This document shows positions 34,242 to 45,025 of a DNA stretch of 64,000 nt, piece after piece; the first letter of the stretch is position 1, and each line of letters starts with the position of its first letter. A program made the position numbers and the translations under genes. Under the pieces are notes generated by a model, which had not been told where the DNA came from, ran no database searches, and saw nothing but the letters and a program-made list of their open reading frames with translations. Source of the DNA: Cunninghamia lanceolata (lineage: Eukaryota > Streptophyta > Pinopsida > Cupressales > Cupressaceae); the NCBI GenBank assembly GCA_027924645.1, contig BSBN01000187.1, positions 15,022,001 to 15,086,000 of the forward strand, read 5' to 3'.

Positions 34242-35492
34242 TTACAAAATCTTCACATCATCCCTTTTGTTCGTCTTACCAGATGCTTTCCTATTATTTT
34301 CAATATTGGTTGCAATTCTAAAAGCATCCCTGAGGCTAGTAGGACCCTTATCTCTTAATCCATAAGTTGTTTTAGCATCAAAAGCATTTATATATAGCAC
34401 CATGCACATTGGTTCATTAGGCCTCATGTGAGGTGGTAATTTGTTCAACACTTTAGTGAACCTAGCATTAAAATCTGCAACCTGCTCATTTGACCCCTTA
34501 GTAATACTAGTGAATCCATTTACAAAAGAGCTTGGATCAGTCTTATCACCATACTGTTCCTCAAAAATCCTTCTGAAGTCATCCCATGATGATATACTCT
34601 GGTCAGGTAGACTTTTATACCACTCTCTAGCTTCATCAACCAAGGACTACATAAACAATTTCATAAAAACATCTTCATGCTCAACCTCAAAGTTGTCCAT
34701 AACATTTTGAAAGGCCTTCAAATGATCCTCACTTGACACAGCATTATTTCCTGAAAACCTTGGTATCTGAGGTCTTACATGTTTATCAATGGGGTTAGGG
34801 TAACCAGGAATACCATCAAAAACAAGCTGCCTGAATCTATCCAACTGCATAGGCTACCTACCAAACTGATTAACATTTGCATTCCTTTTAGCATTCTGAT
34901 TTCTTACATTGTTCATTGGTACCCTAACATTATTTGTATTTTGTCTCTGATCATTCTGTTGATACTGGACTTCATTTCTTTGCTGGTTTCTCAGCACATT
35001 TGCATTATCAAGAGTGGGAACTGAATCATGTTGAGCAATTTTCAAGGCTTGCACCTTTTGTCTCATATCATCTCTGATCTTCAAGGCCTGCAAATACTCT
35101 AATTCATCCCTCAGGCTCTTGATCTCTTCAGCTAATTTTTCATCTCTGGGCATAGAAGAGGATGGTCCCATTCCATTTTGGTCATCATCATCATCCCTTA
35201 GGGACTTAGTTTCTTCAAATCTGTCAAAAGGATCTAAGAAAGGGTGTTCCTGAAACACCTCTGATCTCATTCTCAATCTATCACCTTGTTGTCTTTCATA
35301 GACATCTTGAATATCAGCCTCTACATTCGAAAAATAAGGTGCCTGGTACTCTGAAGATCCTGGATTATTTTGGGTATTATCCTGGTTTCTGGGGCTGGGA
35401 GAACCATCTTGGCCGGTCCCTTTTCTCCTATACATCATTTTTCTGGGCAATTCTTCAAACAGAGGATTACGCAGGGATCTTCTCCCTTGCAT
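34242..35492 (-). pseudogene. gag region of element C
   Basis: The N-terminal 212 codons are polar, with a likely coiled coil (EEIKSLRDELEYLQALK). They are followed by a gag/capsid domain with IPRFSGNNAV, DEAREWYKSLP and LPPHMRPNEPMCMVLY. TAG stops at 34854-34856 and 34647-34649 and TAA at 34242-34244 interrupt it. Further along the same frame (near 33930) there is a zinc-knuckle-like CIICQMPHSQSQC. The gag of nested element B resembles this one more than that of A. Confidence 0.85.
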
Positions 35493-35581
35493 ACAAATTT
35501 TACTTTACCGGTTGGGAGATTTATTCAGAGTTGCCACCTACAACTAGGAATTAGTTTTCACTAGGGTTCTTACACAAAGCA

Positions 35582-35599
35582 TCCCCAGTAGAGTCGCCA
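35582..35599 (-). promoter_or_regulatory. Primer-binding site of element C
   Basis: The minus strand TGGCGACTCTACTGGGGA lies four bases inside the 5' LTR. It differs from the A and B sites at only one or two positions. Unlike A and B it appears once. Confidence 0.85.
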
Positions 35600-35603
35600 A
35601 ATC

Positions 35604-38059
35604 TATTAGATTTTTTCCCAAACTGGATGCTTCCCAGTTATCCCTACAAGGTAGCCATCATTGATCAATAGGATTTCTGGGCCAGGGGCCAACAGTACAG
35701 GAGATAGACTCTATAAATATCTCCTCTTCTTCTTTAGGCTCTGCAGAACCAAGGGGGGTATTCCCTATTCAACATCCATTAAATGCATCTATGAACTTGC
35801 TGGGATGTTGACACAAAGCAGATAAATCCTCTTATGTAGACCAAAACTATAAAATAAGTCCAAAGGGGCTAGCTTTGGGCCTATGCTCAATTGTGTGACA
35901 GAGTATTTTGGTCCTAAAACTACTTCTAATGTCCTAATGGTTTGTATTTGAAGTTTGACTTTAGATTTTTGTATTTGGATGCAAAACTGGGACCTTGGGT
36001 TGTAACCTCAATATAAGACTAGACTTGTGCCTATCGTGGGCTCAAAGTCAATAGACATACATATGTGAATGATTACCATAAATTTGAATCAATAACTGAG
36101 TCTCAAGGGGATTTTATAGTGTCTACCTTACAGATACTTCCCAAAAATGAGTGTTTAGTCATTCATACTTAGTGATATCCCTATTGCGACATACCTTTCC
36201 CAATGCTTAACCTAAAACATTCAATTTGCTCCTTGAACAAAAGTAATAGATTAGACATTCAACACAGAAGACCCATGTTCCAGAATCCCAAATAACACTT
36301 AGCTATTCAGATTCAAAAAGAAAAGATACCCACAACTTAGAGATAAATAACTGAACACATGCAACAAATGCATTTCTCATATAAAACAGCATGAAACTAG
36401 CAAAATTATGCATAGAACATACAACATATGATTCATAAACTCACAAAGAATCCAGAAAACAGAGCAGCCAACAAAGTTGTATCTTGTTACAGTACCAAAG
36501 TTTGTCCAATTTTCAACAACCTAAAAGAGTAACATAGTTTGCCTCTTATAGCAAGACTATGTACTTAGCAATAATTACATGGCATTTCAAAATTCTGATA
36601 GATACATTGCACCAAAAATGGTGCCCAAAACATTGAATGCAGATGAGGGACAAAGAGGAAAGAGCAGGTGGACTCAAGAGATGCGCCACCCTTGGAGATT
36701 TTCCTCTTAAAGATAGTGGTTGGCTTGTCATTCATCGAGCAATGCCTCTGCAAACCTGCCATTAATGCCAACCAACCCGCAGGATGGAGCAGCCACATGC
36801 CTTGAACTTCCTTCCCACTTGAAATGCGACTGTGGATGCATACAAATCCCTTGCTTTCTGAAATTTGAATTGGAGCTGTCGATTTCCCTTCTCCTATCGA
36901 GATCAATGACTTTGGTTCACGCTGACTAGTCATCGGCCAATGAAAATATGCCACGCAGGCACCCCTTTGCCTTTTTGACTTTTCGCAGCATACAAACATT
37001 TTACCCTTTTCGCCTCTTGAGACATTCCAATGTATATGCAAATAAGATTGTATATACATACAATCACAAACATAAAGGTGGACCCCAAACCATTATAGAA
37101 CAAATTATAATCGCTTTCGGGTCTAGGCCCTACATCTCCTTTTTGCATGTCACTTTGTATATTGCATATACAAATGCAATATACATGCCGTAGACCCCAA
37201 ATTTTATAAAGCACATTGAAAACATATTCCGGTCTGGGCCTTGCATCTTTCAACTTTGTACATAACCAATATATGTCACATATATAATGCGAACATACAA
37301 GCAAACATGCATACAAATAGCGGGCTTCATCTTTTATCAACCAAAATGTATGTTCACTTCAGATATGGCTTGTATATTAGGAATGTATGTTCGATTGCAT
37401 GTGCAACATACAATCGCAAATATATGCAATCGATGGGCCCCACATGCTTTTAACTACTTTGACTTCAACCGGCCTTGTATATTACTTTGCATATCCTTCT
37501 TGTATGCCACCGATGTACCTTTTGCTTGCAAGTTTCCCTTTGTATCTAGTCGTTGCATGTCTAAAGATACAACACAAATATACATGCAAACTCTCACATA
37601 CAAGCAGGGAATATTCCCAAAATCTGCAACAGATTCCTCAATGCATATACAAACCTGATATGCATTCAAAATGCATACAATCAATTTTTTCACTTTTTTG
37701 AAGGCCGATTGAACATTTTTGGTCCGCCAATGTACATTTACACTTGTACATACAAAGACACATACATTCAACAGACATCACCACTGCATAAAGTGATTTT
37801 GGACTTAGCATTTTTTCTCAAGCACGACGGGAGAAAGCGGTAAAGCAGTGCATAGGGGCCAGTCAACCAATGAGTGCTAAGGTGTGAAAATACAACTAGT
37901 GCAACCAAGAACCCGCTACAGGAAGTCAACAACAAAACAAAAGATACAATGCAGAAGGTCGAGGGAAAAAATAAAATCTAAGGCATCAAGGGTTTGAAAG
38001 AATACAAATATAAGCTTGCAAACTTGATTTAGAACTCTAACCCTAGGTGAGCACCACCA
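35604..38059 (-). repeat. 5' LTR of element C
   Basis: 2456-bp partner of 18438-20895. The 5' LTR edge adjoining the primer site reads TATTAG where the other LTR has TGTTGG. The TSD GTACA follows at 38060-38064. Confidence 0.93.
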
Positions 38060-38064
38060 GTACA

Positions 38065-38249
38065 TACATTATTTTACTATACTATTGAGATAATTATGAG
38101 GAGAACATATTCCACTATCATATGGTTTACCAGCTTATCTTTTTCTTTCTTCCTTTAGTTTTAGTGCATTTATGTTTCACATTTTATCATTTTTGCCCTC
38201 TCCATTGTCAAAGGTATAGTTTTCTGATACACTAGATGCCTCTATGTAA
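38065..38249. other. Host sequence downstream of the broken ATS3-like gene
   Basis: AT-rich sequence between element C and the last exon fragment of the host gene. No further gene was recognised. It probably includes the 3' untranslated region of that gene. Confidence 0.4.
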
Positions 38250-38370
38250 TCATCATCACAAAAATTATGGCCATGCCATGCTTTGGGGAGAAATATTCAC
38301 TAAAATGGAAAATGTGGGGTTCCTTAAAACTTCAATGATGCACTATGGCATTCTTAGGATGCCATTCATT
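38250..38370 (-). pseudogene. 3' part of exon 2 of the ATS3-like gene
   Basis: The minus strand from 38370 reads NEWHPKNAIVHH, then TGA (38332-38334). After the stop, the frame continues through IFHFSEYFSPKHG to TAG. This resembles the usual C-terminal aromatic stretch of ATS3 proteins. It picks up in frame where 46163 leaves off. Confidence 0.5.
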
Positions 38371-38881
38371 TGTCTCATGATGCAAGAGCATCTAGGTGGA
38401 CTGGGGATCAACATCAACCAAAAATAGATTTCTAGTTTGCATTTTAGTTTTGGTGTGTTTTGGTTTTCAATTGGTATCTCTCGGCTATTGGAATGGATGG
38501 AACATCAGAAATTTCTAAGTTTTCAGTTTCCATGAGTTCCCATCCTAGGACACACATAGTAGTTATCGCAAAAACAATTATTCTGGGGAATCAGTGAAGA
38601 TTCATGGAGAATCCTCTTACAAGTAGATTGTTAGAAGCACCATGGATTTGATGAAAAAGGTTTTGTGGTCAAACACCTTATGGTATTGGAGAATTAATCA
38701 TTTCATGACTTGTGCTGGAAAATTAGTGAAAGCTAAAAATCTTGAGTTCTATGATGGTAGAGACAGAACGACTTGGTGGTCTTAGGAATGTTGAAATACA
38801 CATCTCTACAAGTTTTTTGATGTTTCAAGCTCTTGACATAAAGTTATGAAGGATGATTGTTTTTAGCTCCCAGCACATTGA

Positions 38882-38975
38882 AGTCACATAAAGGAATTCA
38901 TTCGTGAAGTTGATCCAGACATTGTCCTTGGATACAACATATGATTCAATTTGAAGTTACTTTATTTGGCACGAG
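38882..38975 (+). pseudogene. DNA polymerase delta catalytic-subunit exon fragment in 5' LTR of D
   Basis: It reads FIREVDPDIVLGYNI, a stop, then FNLKLLYL. This matches the exonuclease-domain motif of B-family DNA polymerase delta (VDPD-IIGYNI-CKFDLPYL in plants). The copy in the other LTR keeps CKF. About 30 codons of a replication polymerase, captured as dead sequence inside an LTR. Confidence 0.65.
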
Positions 38976-39042
38976 GTGGGCATTCAAACCATTTGACAAA
39001 ATGTAGTGAAAGAAGTGTATGCAAAATTATGTGGTGAATTGA

Positions 39043-39150
39043 ATGGCATTGTTTGGAGAACATGTGTTTGGTGTAGCTCACATATTTACTTCTTTCAATG
39101 ATACTTATGTATATGTGACTAATTTTTCTGGAAAGGAAGGACTTGCACAT
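39043..39150 (+). pseudogene. Ribosomal protein S14 (uS11) exon fragment in 5' LTR of D
   Basis: It reads [21 protein letters not shown] followed by FSGKEG. Cytosolic RPS14 has [24 protein letters not shown] at this place. It is joined in frame to the carboxypeptidase-like fragment that follows. Confidence 0.75.
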
Positions 39151-39153
39151 TTT

Positions 39154-39330
39154 ACTGGTGATCATGATATGGTCATGTCATTTATTGGAACTCAATCAAG
39201 GATACGGTCATTAGGCTACACAATAGTAGATGATTGACGATCTTGGTTTGTGGATGGACAAGTTACTAGAAACACAAGAACATATGACAGGAACTATCAT
39301 ACAAGTTTCTCGGCGAATACTCAAACTATA
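39154..39330 (+). pseudogene. Serine carboxypeptidase-like (SCPL) fragment in 5' LTR of D
   Basis: It reads [13 protein letters not shown], then GYTIVDD, a TGA, and FVDGQV...TRTYDRN. Class I plant SCPL acyltransferases/peptidases have [32 protein letters not shown] in this order. The catalytic Asp is the first D of GDHD. Fragment only; a stop is present at the usual DDW. Confidence 0.78.
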
Positions 39331-40411
39331 AATTTTTCATCATACTAAAGAGTTGTTTCAGAAGTCTTTTTGGCTCAAGAGTTTTACATTTGGCCAAAGA
39401 TCAGGAGGAATGCCAAAAGTAAAGTTTACATGTTTCACCCAATAGAGAGTCATCAGTTCATGAAAAGCATTGATATGTCAACAAAGAGTTTAAATGGTTC
39501 ATGGAAATACTAATCACTGCTGACATGTTCCTTGCGACCAAAATGACAATCCACCAAATGAAAAGTTTAAATACTTTGAAAAGTCATGATACAAATTAAA
39601 GACTTCACTCCTGTCGTAAAGAGAATGCAAACTACAGATTTTGTAAGTTTTCAAAGGGTTGAAACTATCAATAAAGAAGTCTCTATATTTGAATGGGTGC
39701 TAAGTTTTAAGAAAAGGATTGCCAATGAGGAAGTTTGGGTGTTCAAGATGGGATATGAAATGGTGAGTATGGTGACGAATGGTATCCATTGAACATTCAA
39801 TTTCCTTGACTTCCAAGAAAAATAGAACTCATGGCATTTTATTTGGGGAGGAGGGCCACTATCGTAGAGGGGGTTGAGGTGCTAGTATAATGGTGGATTT
39901 TGCTATAGGACAAGAATAGAGTGTAACCAACGTATTGGAGGGAGTTTGTTGCCTGGAGAATGGTGTGTGTAGTGATTGAGAGGGGCATATGGAAGATTTG
40001 ATTCATTACATTGTGAAAGCATATAGATTGTTGTGTAATAGAGTTCGTTGTCTAGTGTAAAGGATAAAACTTATAGTTTTAAGAGGAGAAATAGGGTGCA
40101 TGCCACAAACAAGGGAAGAAGAGTTAGAGGAAGGTAATATAAGGTACTAGAGGAGCATTGCGAAGTGGGAAAAAAACCAATGCAATGTCTAAGAGAGAGG
40201 TTGAGTTGAGAGTAAAATCCATTGAAGGCCAATTGTATGACTTTTGTTGATGTCATTTGGATGAAGTGGATTTAAATAAAATAAAGCATGATAGTAGTTG
40301 CAATCTTTTAATTACATGAATATGTTTGTGAAATTGTGGAAGCATAGAGTCTCTGTTGTGTTTTGAATTTTGTGTGTTGTATTGGCAAGAGGGAGTACGT
40401 CTTGCATTAAG

Positions 40412-40423
40412 TGGTATCAAAGC
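40412..40423 (+). promoter_or_regulatory. Primer-binding site of element D
   Basis: TGGTATCAAAGC, five bases after the LTR end CTTGCA, is a one-base variant of the initiator-Met site TGGTATCAGAGC. Confidence 0.8.
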
Positions 40424-40615
40424 AAGAAGACCCTAAGTGTGCAGAGTATGTACTAGGATTTGTGGTAGAGAAGAGGAAGCGGTTGTGAAGATCTCGAGAG
40501 TACTATTGTAGGTGTGAAGAGTCTTGAGCAGTAGAGGCCTAGGAAGCCACAAAAGGAAGTGTGTTTCTAGATTGCAGAGCATTAGAAGTGATGGTGAAAG
40601 ATTGTAGTTGATGAG

Positions 40616-41500
40616 ATGAAGATATTTGTGAAGAAGCTTGTGATATGGGAGGGCAAGAATAAATTTCAAGAGAGGAAGATTTTGGTGATGATGGCTGATT
40701 TAAATGTGAGATTGAGTAGACTGGAATGTACGCAACATGAAGAGGTTGTTGAGCATAAGGTTGCAGCGAAGACATGCCATGAGGAAGGCATGGAGAAAAA
40801 GGGTGAAAATGAAGAGGTGAGAAGTGAGGAAGAAAAGAATGAAGATGAGGAATTGGATGCAGCAAAAGAGCTTGAAGAAAAATGCAGCAGATGGAGAAGC
40901 TAAGATGATGAATTTTGAAGGTCCTAGATATGACAAACAAATGGGCAAAGATGAGGATGATTACCTATTGAAAGAGGAGATGGAAAAGATTAATAGTTTG
41001 TTTGCAGAGCTTGCAGATGGAGGTGAGGAGATGAATGGGCAACGAAGAGTGAGAAGATGGATGCCACAGTAGCAAAGACTGATGAGGTAACTTTTGATTT
41101 TTCTGAATTTTATGACGATGAATTTGATATGGATTTGCATGTTGCTAAGGTGTTAGTGCAAGTAGATAGAAAGAAGGAAAATGCAGTTATAGATTTGTAT
41201 GCCAATGTTGCATGTTTGTGTGTAGAGGTTGTAGAGAATGGTGCAAGTGAAACTTGGTGGAGGTGGTCAGTTTGTGGTGGGTTAAAACCCACAAAAGAGG
41301 AGAAGAGTGGAGAGATTGTTTGGCGGAGGAGGCCAGTTAGTGGTGGGTTGGATCCCACAAAGGAGGAGAGGAGAGGAGAGAGTCTTTGGAGGAGGAGGAC
41401 AGTTCATGGTGGGCATGAGTCCACAAGAGCGAAGAGAAGCGTAGAGTAGAGTTGTTGGAGGAGGATGGCAAATGTTCCAACTAGATGCTAGAAGAGAAGG
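40616..41500 (+). pseudogene. Acidic W-R-R repeat protein of element D (frameshifted)
   Basis: Open segments 40616-40903, 40824-41072 and 41057-41449 overlap in different frames and together parallel the 242-residue protein of element F: a basic/acidic coiled N-terminus, then EVTFDFSEF...VLVQVD...DLYANVACL and WWRWSVCGG. The C-terminal part is a 22-residue repeat (W-R-R-x-x-V-x-G-G-L-x-P-T-K-E-E) present three times. No gag, zinc-knuckle or pol motif is recognisable. Two frameshifts make it a pseudogene. Function unknown. Confidence 0.6.
41243..41440 (+). repeat. Three 66-bp tandem repeats, each with a hairpin
   Basis: Each unit centres on a palindrome: GTGGG-TTAAAA-CCCAC (41277-41292), GTGGG-TTGGAT-CCCAC (41343-41358), and GTGGG-CATGAG-TCCAC (41409-41424). 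The spacing is exactly 66. The repeats encode the W-R-R units but may matter as RNA stem-loops. Confidence 0.75.
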
Positions 41501-42142
41501 AAAAAGAATTAATTTTGTGCATGTATCATAGTGATGGAGTTCACTATGGGTCATTTACAACTTGGGAGAGTAGTCCTACTACTCAACTCCACTTTTATGA
41601 GCCTATGCTCACAAACTTCCTACCTAGTGTGTCTGATGTAGGAGCATCCGAGCAAACTGGTGATCAACATCAACAAAAAATAGACTTTAGGTTTGCATTT
41701 TAGTTTTAGTGTGTTTTGGTTTTCAATTGGTATCTCTTAGCTATTGGAATGGATGACACATGAGAAATTTACAAGTTTTCAGTTTCGACTAGTTTCCATC
41801 CTAGCACACACATAGCAGTTTTCGTAAAAACAATTGTTCCAGGGAATAAGTGAAGATTCATGCTGAATCCTCTTACAAGAAGATTGTTAGAAGCACCCTG
41901 GATTTGATGAAAAAGTTAAATTGTGGTCAGATGCCTTATTGTTCTGGAGAATTAATCATTTTGTGACTTGTGCTAGCAGATTAGCGAAAGTTAAAAATCT
42001 TGAGCTCTATGATGGTTGAGACCAAACAACTTGGTGGAGGTCTTGGGAATGTTGAAATACATATCTTTGCAAGTTTTTGTGAGGTTTTGAGCTCCTGACA
42101 GAAAGTTATGAAGGATGATAGTTTTCAGCTCCCGGCACACCT

Positions 42143-42235
42143 AAGTCACGTAAAGGAATTCCTTCGTGAAGTTGATCGAGACATCATCCTTGGATACAAC
42201 ATATGATGTAAGTTTAAGTTACTTTATCTGGCACA
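42143..42235 (+). pseudogene. DNA polymerase delta fragment in 3' LTR of D
   Basis: It reads FLREVDRDIILGYNI, a stop, CKFKLLYL. The CKF, lost in the other copy, is diagnostic of the plant polymerase delta motif GYNICKFDLPYL. Confidence 0.68.
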
Positions 42236-42304
42236 GGGTGGGCATTCAAACCATTTGACAAAATGTAGCGAAAGAAGTGTATGTAAAGTTATGTGGTGAA
42301 TCAA

Positions 42305-42412
42305 ATGGCATTGTTTGGAGAACATGTGTTTGGTGTAGCTCACATATTTGCTTCTTTCAATGATACTTTTGTGTATGTGACTATTTTTTCTAGAAAGGAA
42401 GGACTTGCACAT
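42305..42412 (+). pseudogene. Ribosomal protein S14 fragment in 3' LTR of D
   Basis: [18 protein letters not shown] is nearly identical to the uS11 family core and closer to it than the left-LTR copy. Confidence 0.78.
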
Positions 42413-42415
42413 TTT

Positions 42416-42592
42416 ACTGGTGATCATGATATGGTTGTTCCATTTATTGGAACTCAACCAAGGATATGGTCATTAGGCTACACAATAATAGATGATTGGC
42501 GATCTTAGTTTGTGAATGGACAAGTTGGTGGATACACAAGAACATATGATAGGAACTATCATACAAGTTTCTCGGCAAATACTCAAACTATA
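42416..42592 (+). pseudogene. SCPL fragment in 3' LTR of D
   Basis: [20 protein letters not shown], a TAG, then FVNGQVGGYTRTYDRN, matching class I serine carboxypeptidase-like proteins. It is fused in frame downstream of the S14 piece. Confidence 0.82.
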
Positions 42593-43639
42593 AATTCTTC
42601 ATGATACTAAAAAGATGTTTCGGAAGTCTATTTGGTTCAGGAGTTTTACATTTGTCCAAAGATTAAGAGGAATGCTGAAAGTAAAGTTTACATGTTTCAC
42701 CCAATAGGGAGTCATTGGTTCATGAAAAACATTGATATGGCAACAAAGAGTTTAAATGGTTCATGGAAATACTAATCACCACTGACATGTTCCTTTGGAC
42801 CAAAATAACAATCCACCAATGAAAGGTTTAAAGACTTTCAAAAGTCACGATATAAATTAAAGACTTCACTCCTGCCATAAAGAGCAAATGTAAACTACAA
42901 ATTTCATAAGTTTTCAAAGGGTTGAAACTATCAATAAAGAAGTCTCTATATTTGAATAGGTGCTAAGTTGAAAGAAAAGGATTTCCAATAAGGAAGTTTG
43001 GGTGTTCAAGTTGGAATATGAAATGGTGAGTATGGCGACAAATGGTATCCATTGACCATTCAATTTTCTCGACTTCCAAGAAAAATAAAACTCATGGCAT
43101 TTTGTTTGGGGATGAGGGTCACTGCTGCATAGGGGCTTGGGGCACCAATATAATGGTGGAATTTTCTGTAGGACAAGAGGAGAGTGTGACCAACATATTG
43201 GAGGGAGTTCGCTTCCTGGAGAATGGAGTGTACAGTGATTGAGAAGGGTGTAGGGAAGATTTGATTCGTTACCTTGTGAAAACATACAGATTGCTATGTA
43301 ATGGAGTTCATTGTTTAGTGTAAAGGATAAAACTTACAGTGTTAAGAGGAGAAACAAGGTACAAGCCACAAACAAGGGAAGGAGAATTAGATGGAGGTAA
43401 TACAAGCTGCTAGAGGAGCGTTGAGAAGTGGGGAAAAGCTAGTGCAATGTCTCAGAGAGAGGTCAACTTGAGAGTAAAAGCCATTGAAGGCTAATTGTAT
43501 GAATTTTGTTGATGTCATTTGGATGAAGTGGATTTAAATAAAACAAAGCATGATAGTAGTTTCTGATAAAAGGGGTAAAAAGGGTTTTGAAGGGACCCCA
43601 AAACCCTACAACAAAATGTTGCCCAAAATTTTAAACATT

Positions 43640-45025
43640 ACTGGATAGTAGCCAGCACATAGAAAACATAAACCAGAAAACAAATGTACTCCTAAAGATA
43701 GAACAATCCACAACTACTACCAAAAATAGTAAGCAACAAAACAAACAGTCATACTGTAGCAAACCACTAGCAAGGTCATATATTCTTGACAGTCTTGACC
43801 ACTGCCAACTCTTGTTTGTAGAACTCCTCATGCAACTTAATGAACCCCAAGAGCTCATCCTTTTCTACTTCAAAAGATTTCTTTTTGTTGCCCTGGGTCT
43901 GAGAGCTCGGACCTCCCTACTCACTGGTCTTCCCCTATTTTCCACTGCTACTAGTCTTTTGTACATTATCCCCTTCATCCTTTTGACCATCCTTGCCAAC
44001 AACCTACTTCTCTCTAAGCTCTTTCAACTTGTTAGTGAGAATTCTAATCCCCTCAGCACTATTTTGGATGGTACATTTGCTTATTTCCACCATTCACTCC
44101 AAATTTTTCTTGATATTTTTCAACTCCTCAAATTTGTAAAGACATGTTTCAAAGTCATGGTTGTAGTTCTCTAATTCCTTCTCCAGCTAACCCACCCTAG
44201 GAATGGCTTCCCAAGTGAGCTGGATCTTAGAGTCTAGCCTGTCATCTATCTCCACCCCGTTGCCAATCCTCATTTGCATTGCACTCTTGATATTATATTG
44301 ATTCTATTAATTTCAATAAAGAAACATTTAGTCATGTGGTGCTAACTATCCATCACCTCCTTAACCATACCTAGGGCCTTTGAAAGTTCCTCCGTATTGG
44401 TAGCAGAAGAAAGTAAGAAAGAAAAATTTCTAGGTAAATTGCATGAAGGATCGGGAATCTGTGGAAAAGGAGTCTCAACCCGAGGATCATCAGTAATAGT
44501 ACCCATTGGAGTCTTCTTCTTACCTTTGGGACTCACTTCCAACCCTTTCTGCAATTTCTCCTTACCTTACTCTTTCTTAAGCCCTATGACAGGCTTTCCT
44601 CCCGAGTCATCGTTAGTTTTCTGGCTAGGAATTCCCTTCTTATCCTTAACAATTTTCTGTTTAGACTGCTTCTCCTCTATATACTCCTCACCCTTATCTT
44701 CCTCAAGGGGTGAACCTATCGACCAAGAATCATCCTCCTTCCTGCTCTGCTTTTTCAGGGTATTTTTTCCATCACTCCTCTTCTTTTTTCTAGAGGTGTC
44801 TCCCTCCTCAACTTGAGAGGAACGTGGAGTGGAAAGAACTTCCACCGAATCCTCCTCCTCGGCCCAGTAAGGGTTCTGCTCCTCCTCACCCTTCTCACCA
44901 TTAGTTGACATAGAGTAATCCATAATAAGACCTTTTCCTTTCTTCATAGCACTACCCCTAACCTCCACACTAGAAATTTGGGTTTTAATATGCTCCATGA
45001 TTAACAGGATCAACCCTTCATGCAA
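43640..45025 (-). pseudogene. Charged low-complexity and coiled-coil continuation of the E gene
   Basis: Lys/Glu/Ser-rich frames (45025-44567, 44554-44342) are followed, across several stops, by a coiled-coil-like segment near 44250-43640 (LEKELENY, TNKLKELREK). It follows the plant-mobile-like domain after a frameshift near 45020. No catalytic motif. Confidence 0.4.

Larger units (their letters stand above)
21054..35492 (-). pseudogene. Gag-pol polyprotein of element C (19 in-frame stops, no frameshift)
   Basis: One reading frame (codons starting at coordinates equal to 2 modulo 3) runs from ATG 35492 to 30213. It is split there by element B and resumes at 22222, reaching TAA at 21054-21056. 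Order: gag, protease, RNase H, RT, vestigial RNase H, integrase. In-frame stops start at 34854, 34647, 34242, 33732, 33333, 33162, 33057, 32544, 32529, 31764, 31656, 31608, 31329, 30912, 30672, 30591, 30336, 30276 and 21120 (lower coordinate). Fifteen are TAG, three TAA and one TGA. At conserved sites such as GYN*VKV, LF*HEI, RQK*RPINP and YYL*N, family members have glutamine, so the stops look like CAG/CAA to TAG/TAA transitions. No indel has broken the frame. Confidence 0.88.
18438..38059 (-). mobile_element. Element C: Tat-type Ty3 LTR retrotransposon, interrupted by B
   Basis: LTRs at 18438-20895 and 35604-38059 are flanked by identical TSDs GTACA (18433-18437 and 38060-38064). The primer-binding site at 35582-35599 gives minus orientation. 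Excluding nested element B the body is about 6.7 kb and encodes gag, protease, RNase H, RT, a vestigial second RNase H and integrase in one frame. The LTRs differ by many substitutions, mostly transitions, and the right LTR has lost its first TG (TATTAG). It is older than B and now inactive through 19 in-frame stops. Confidence 0.95.
38371..40406 (+). repeat. 5' LTR of element D
   Basis: The tip GATGC-AAGA-GCATC (38379-38392) is a hairpin. The LTR contains fragments of at least three host genes in sense orientation, listed separately, and a further conserved open segment (about 39360-39512, EFYIWPKI ... VYMFHP) that I could not identify. Confidence 0.88.

Noticed and set aside
21054..35492. 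TAG read as glutamine (recoding) in element C
   Set aside because: Nineteen stops across all domains, mixed TAG/TAA/TGA, an old element with a mutated LTR tip, and the same kind of stop in other elements here fit decay by deamination better than recoding.
38236..38427. Plus-strand frame with KTSM..HYG..RMPF, reminiscent of a Ty3 RT motif
   Set aside because: The minus strand of the same bases continues the ATS3-like exon in frame, and no other RT motif is present. The resemblance is chance.
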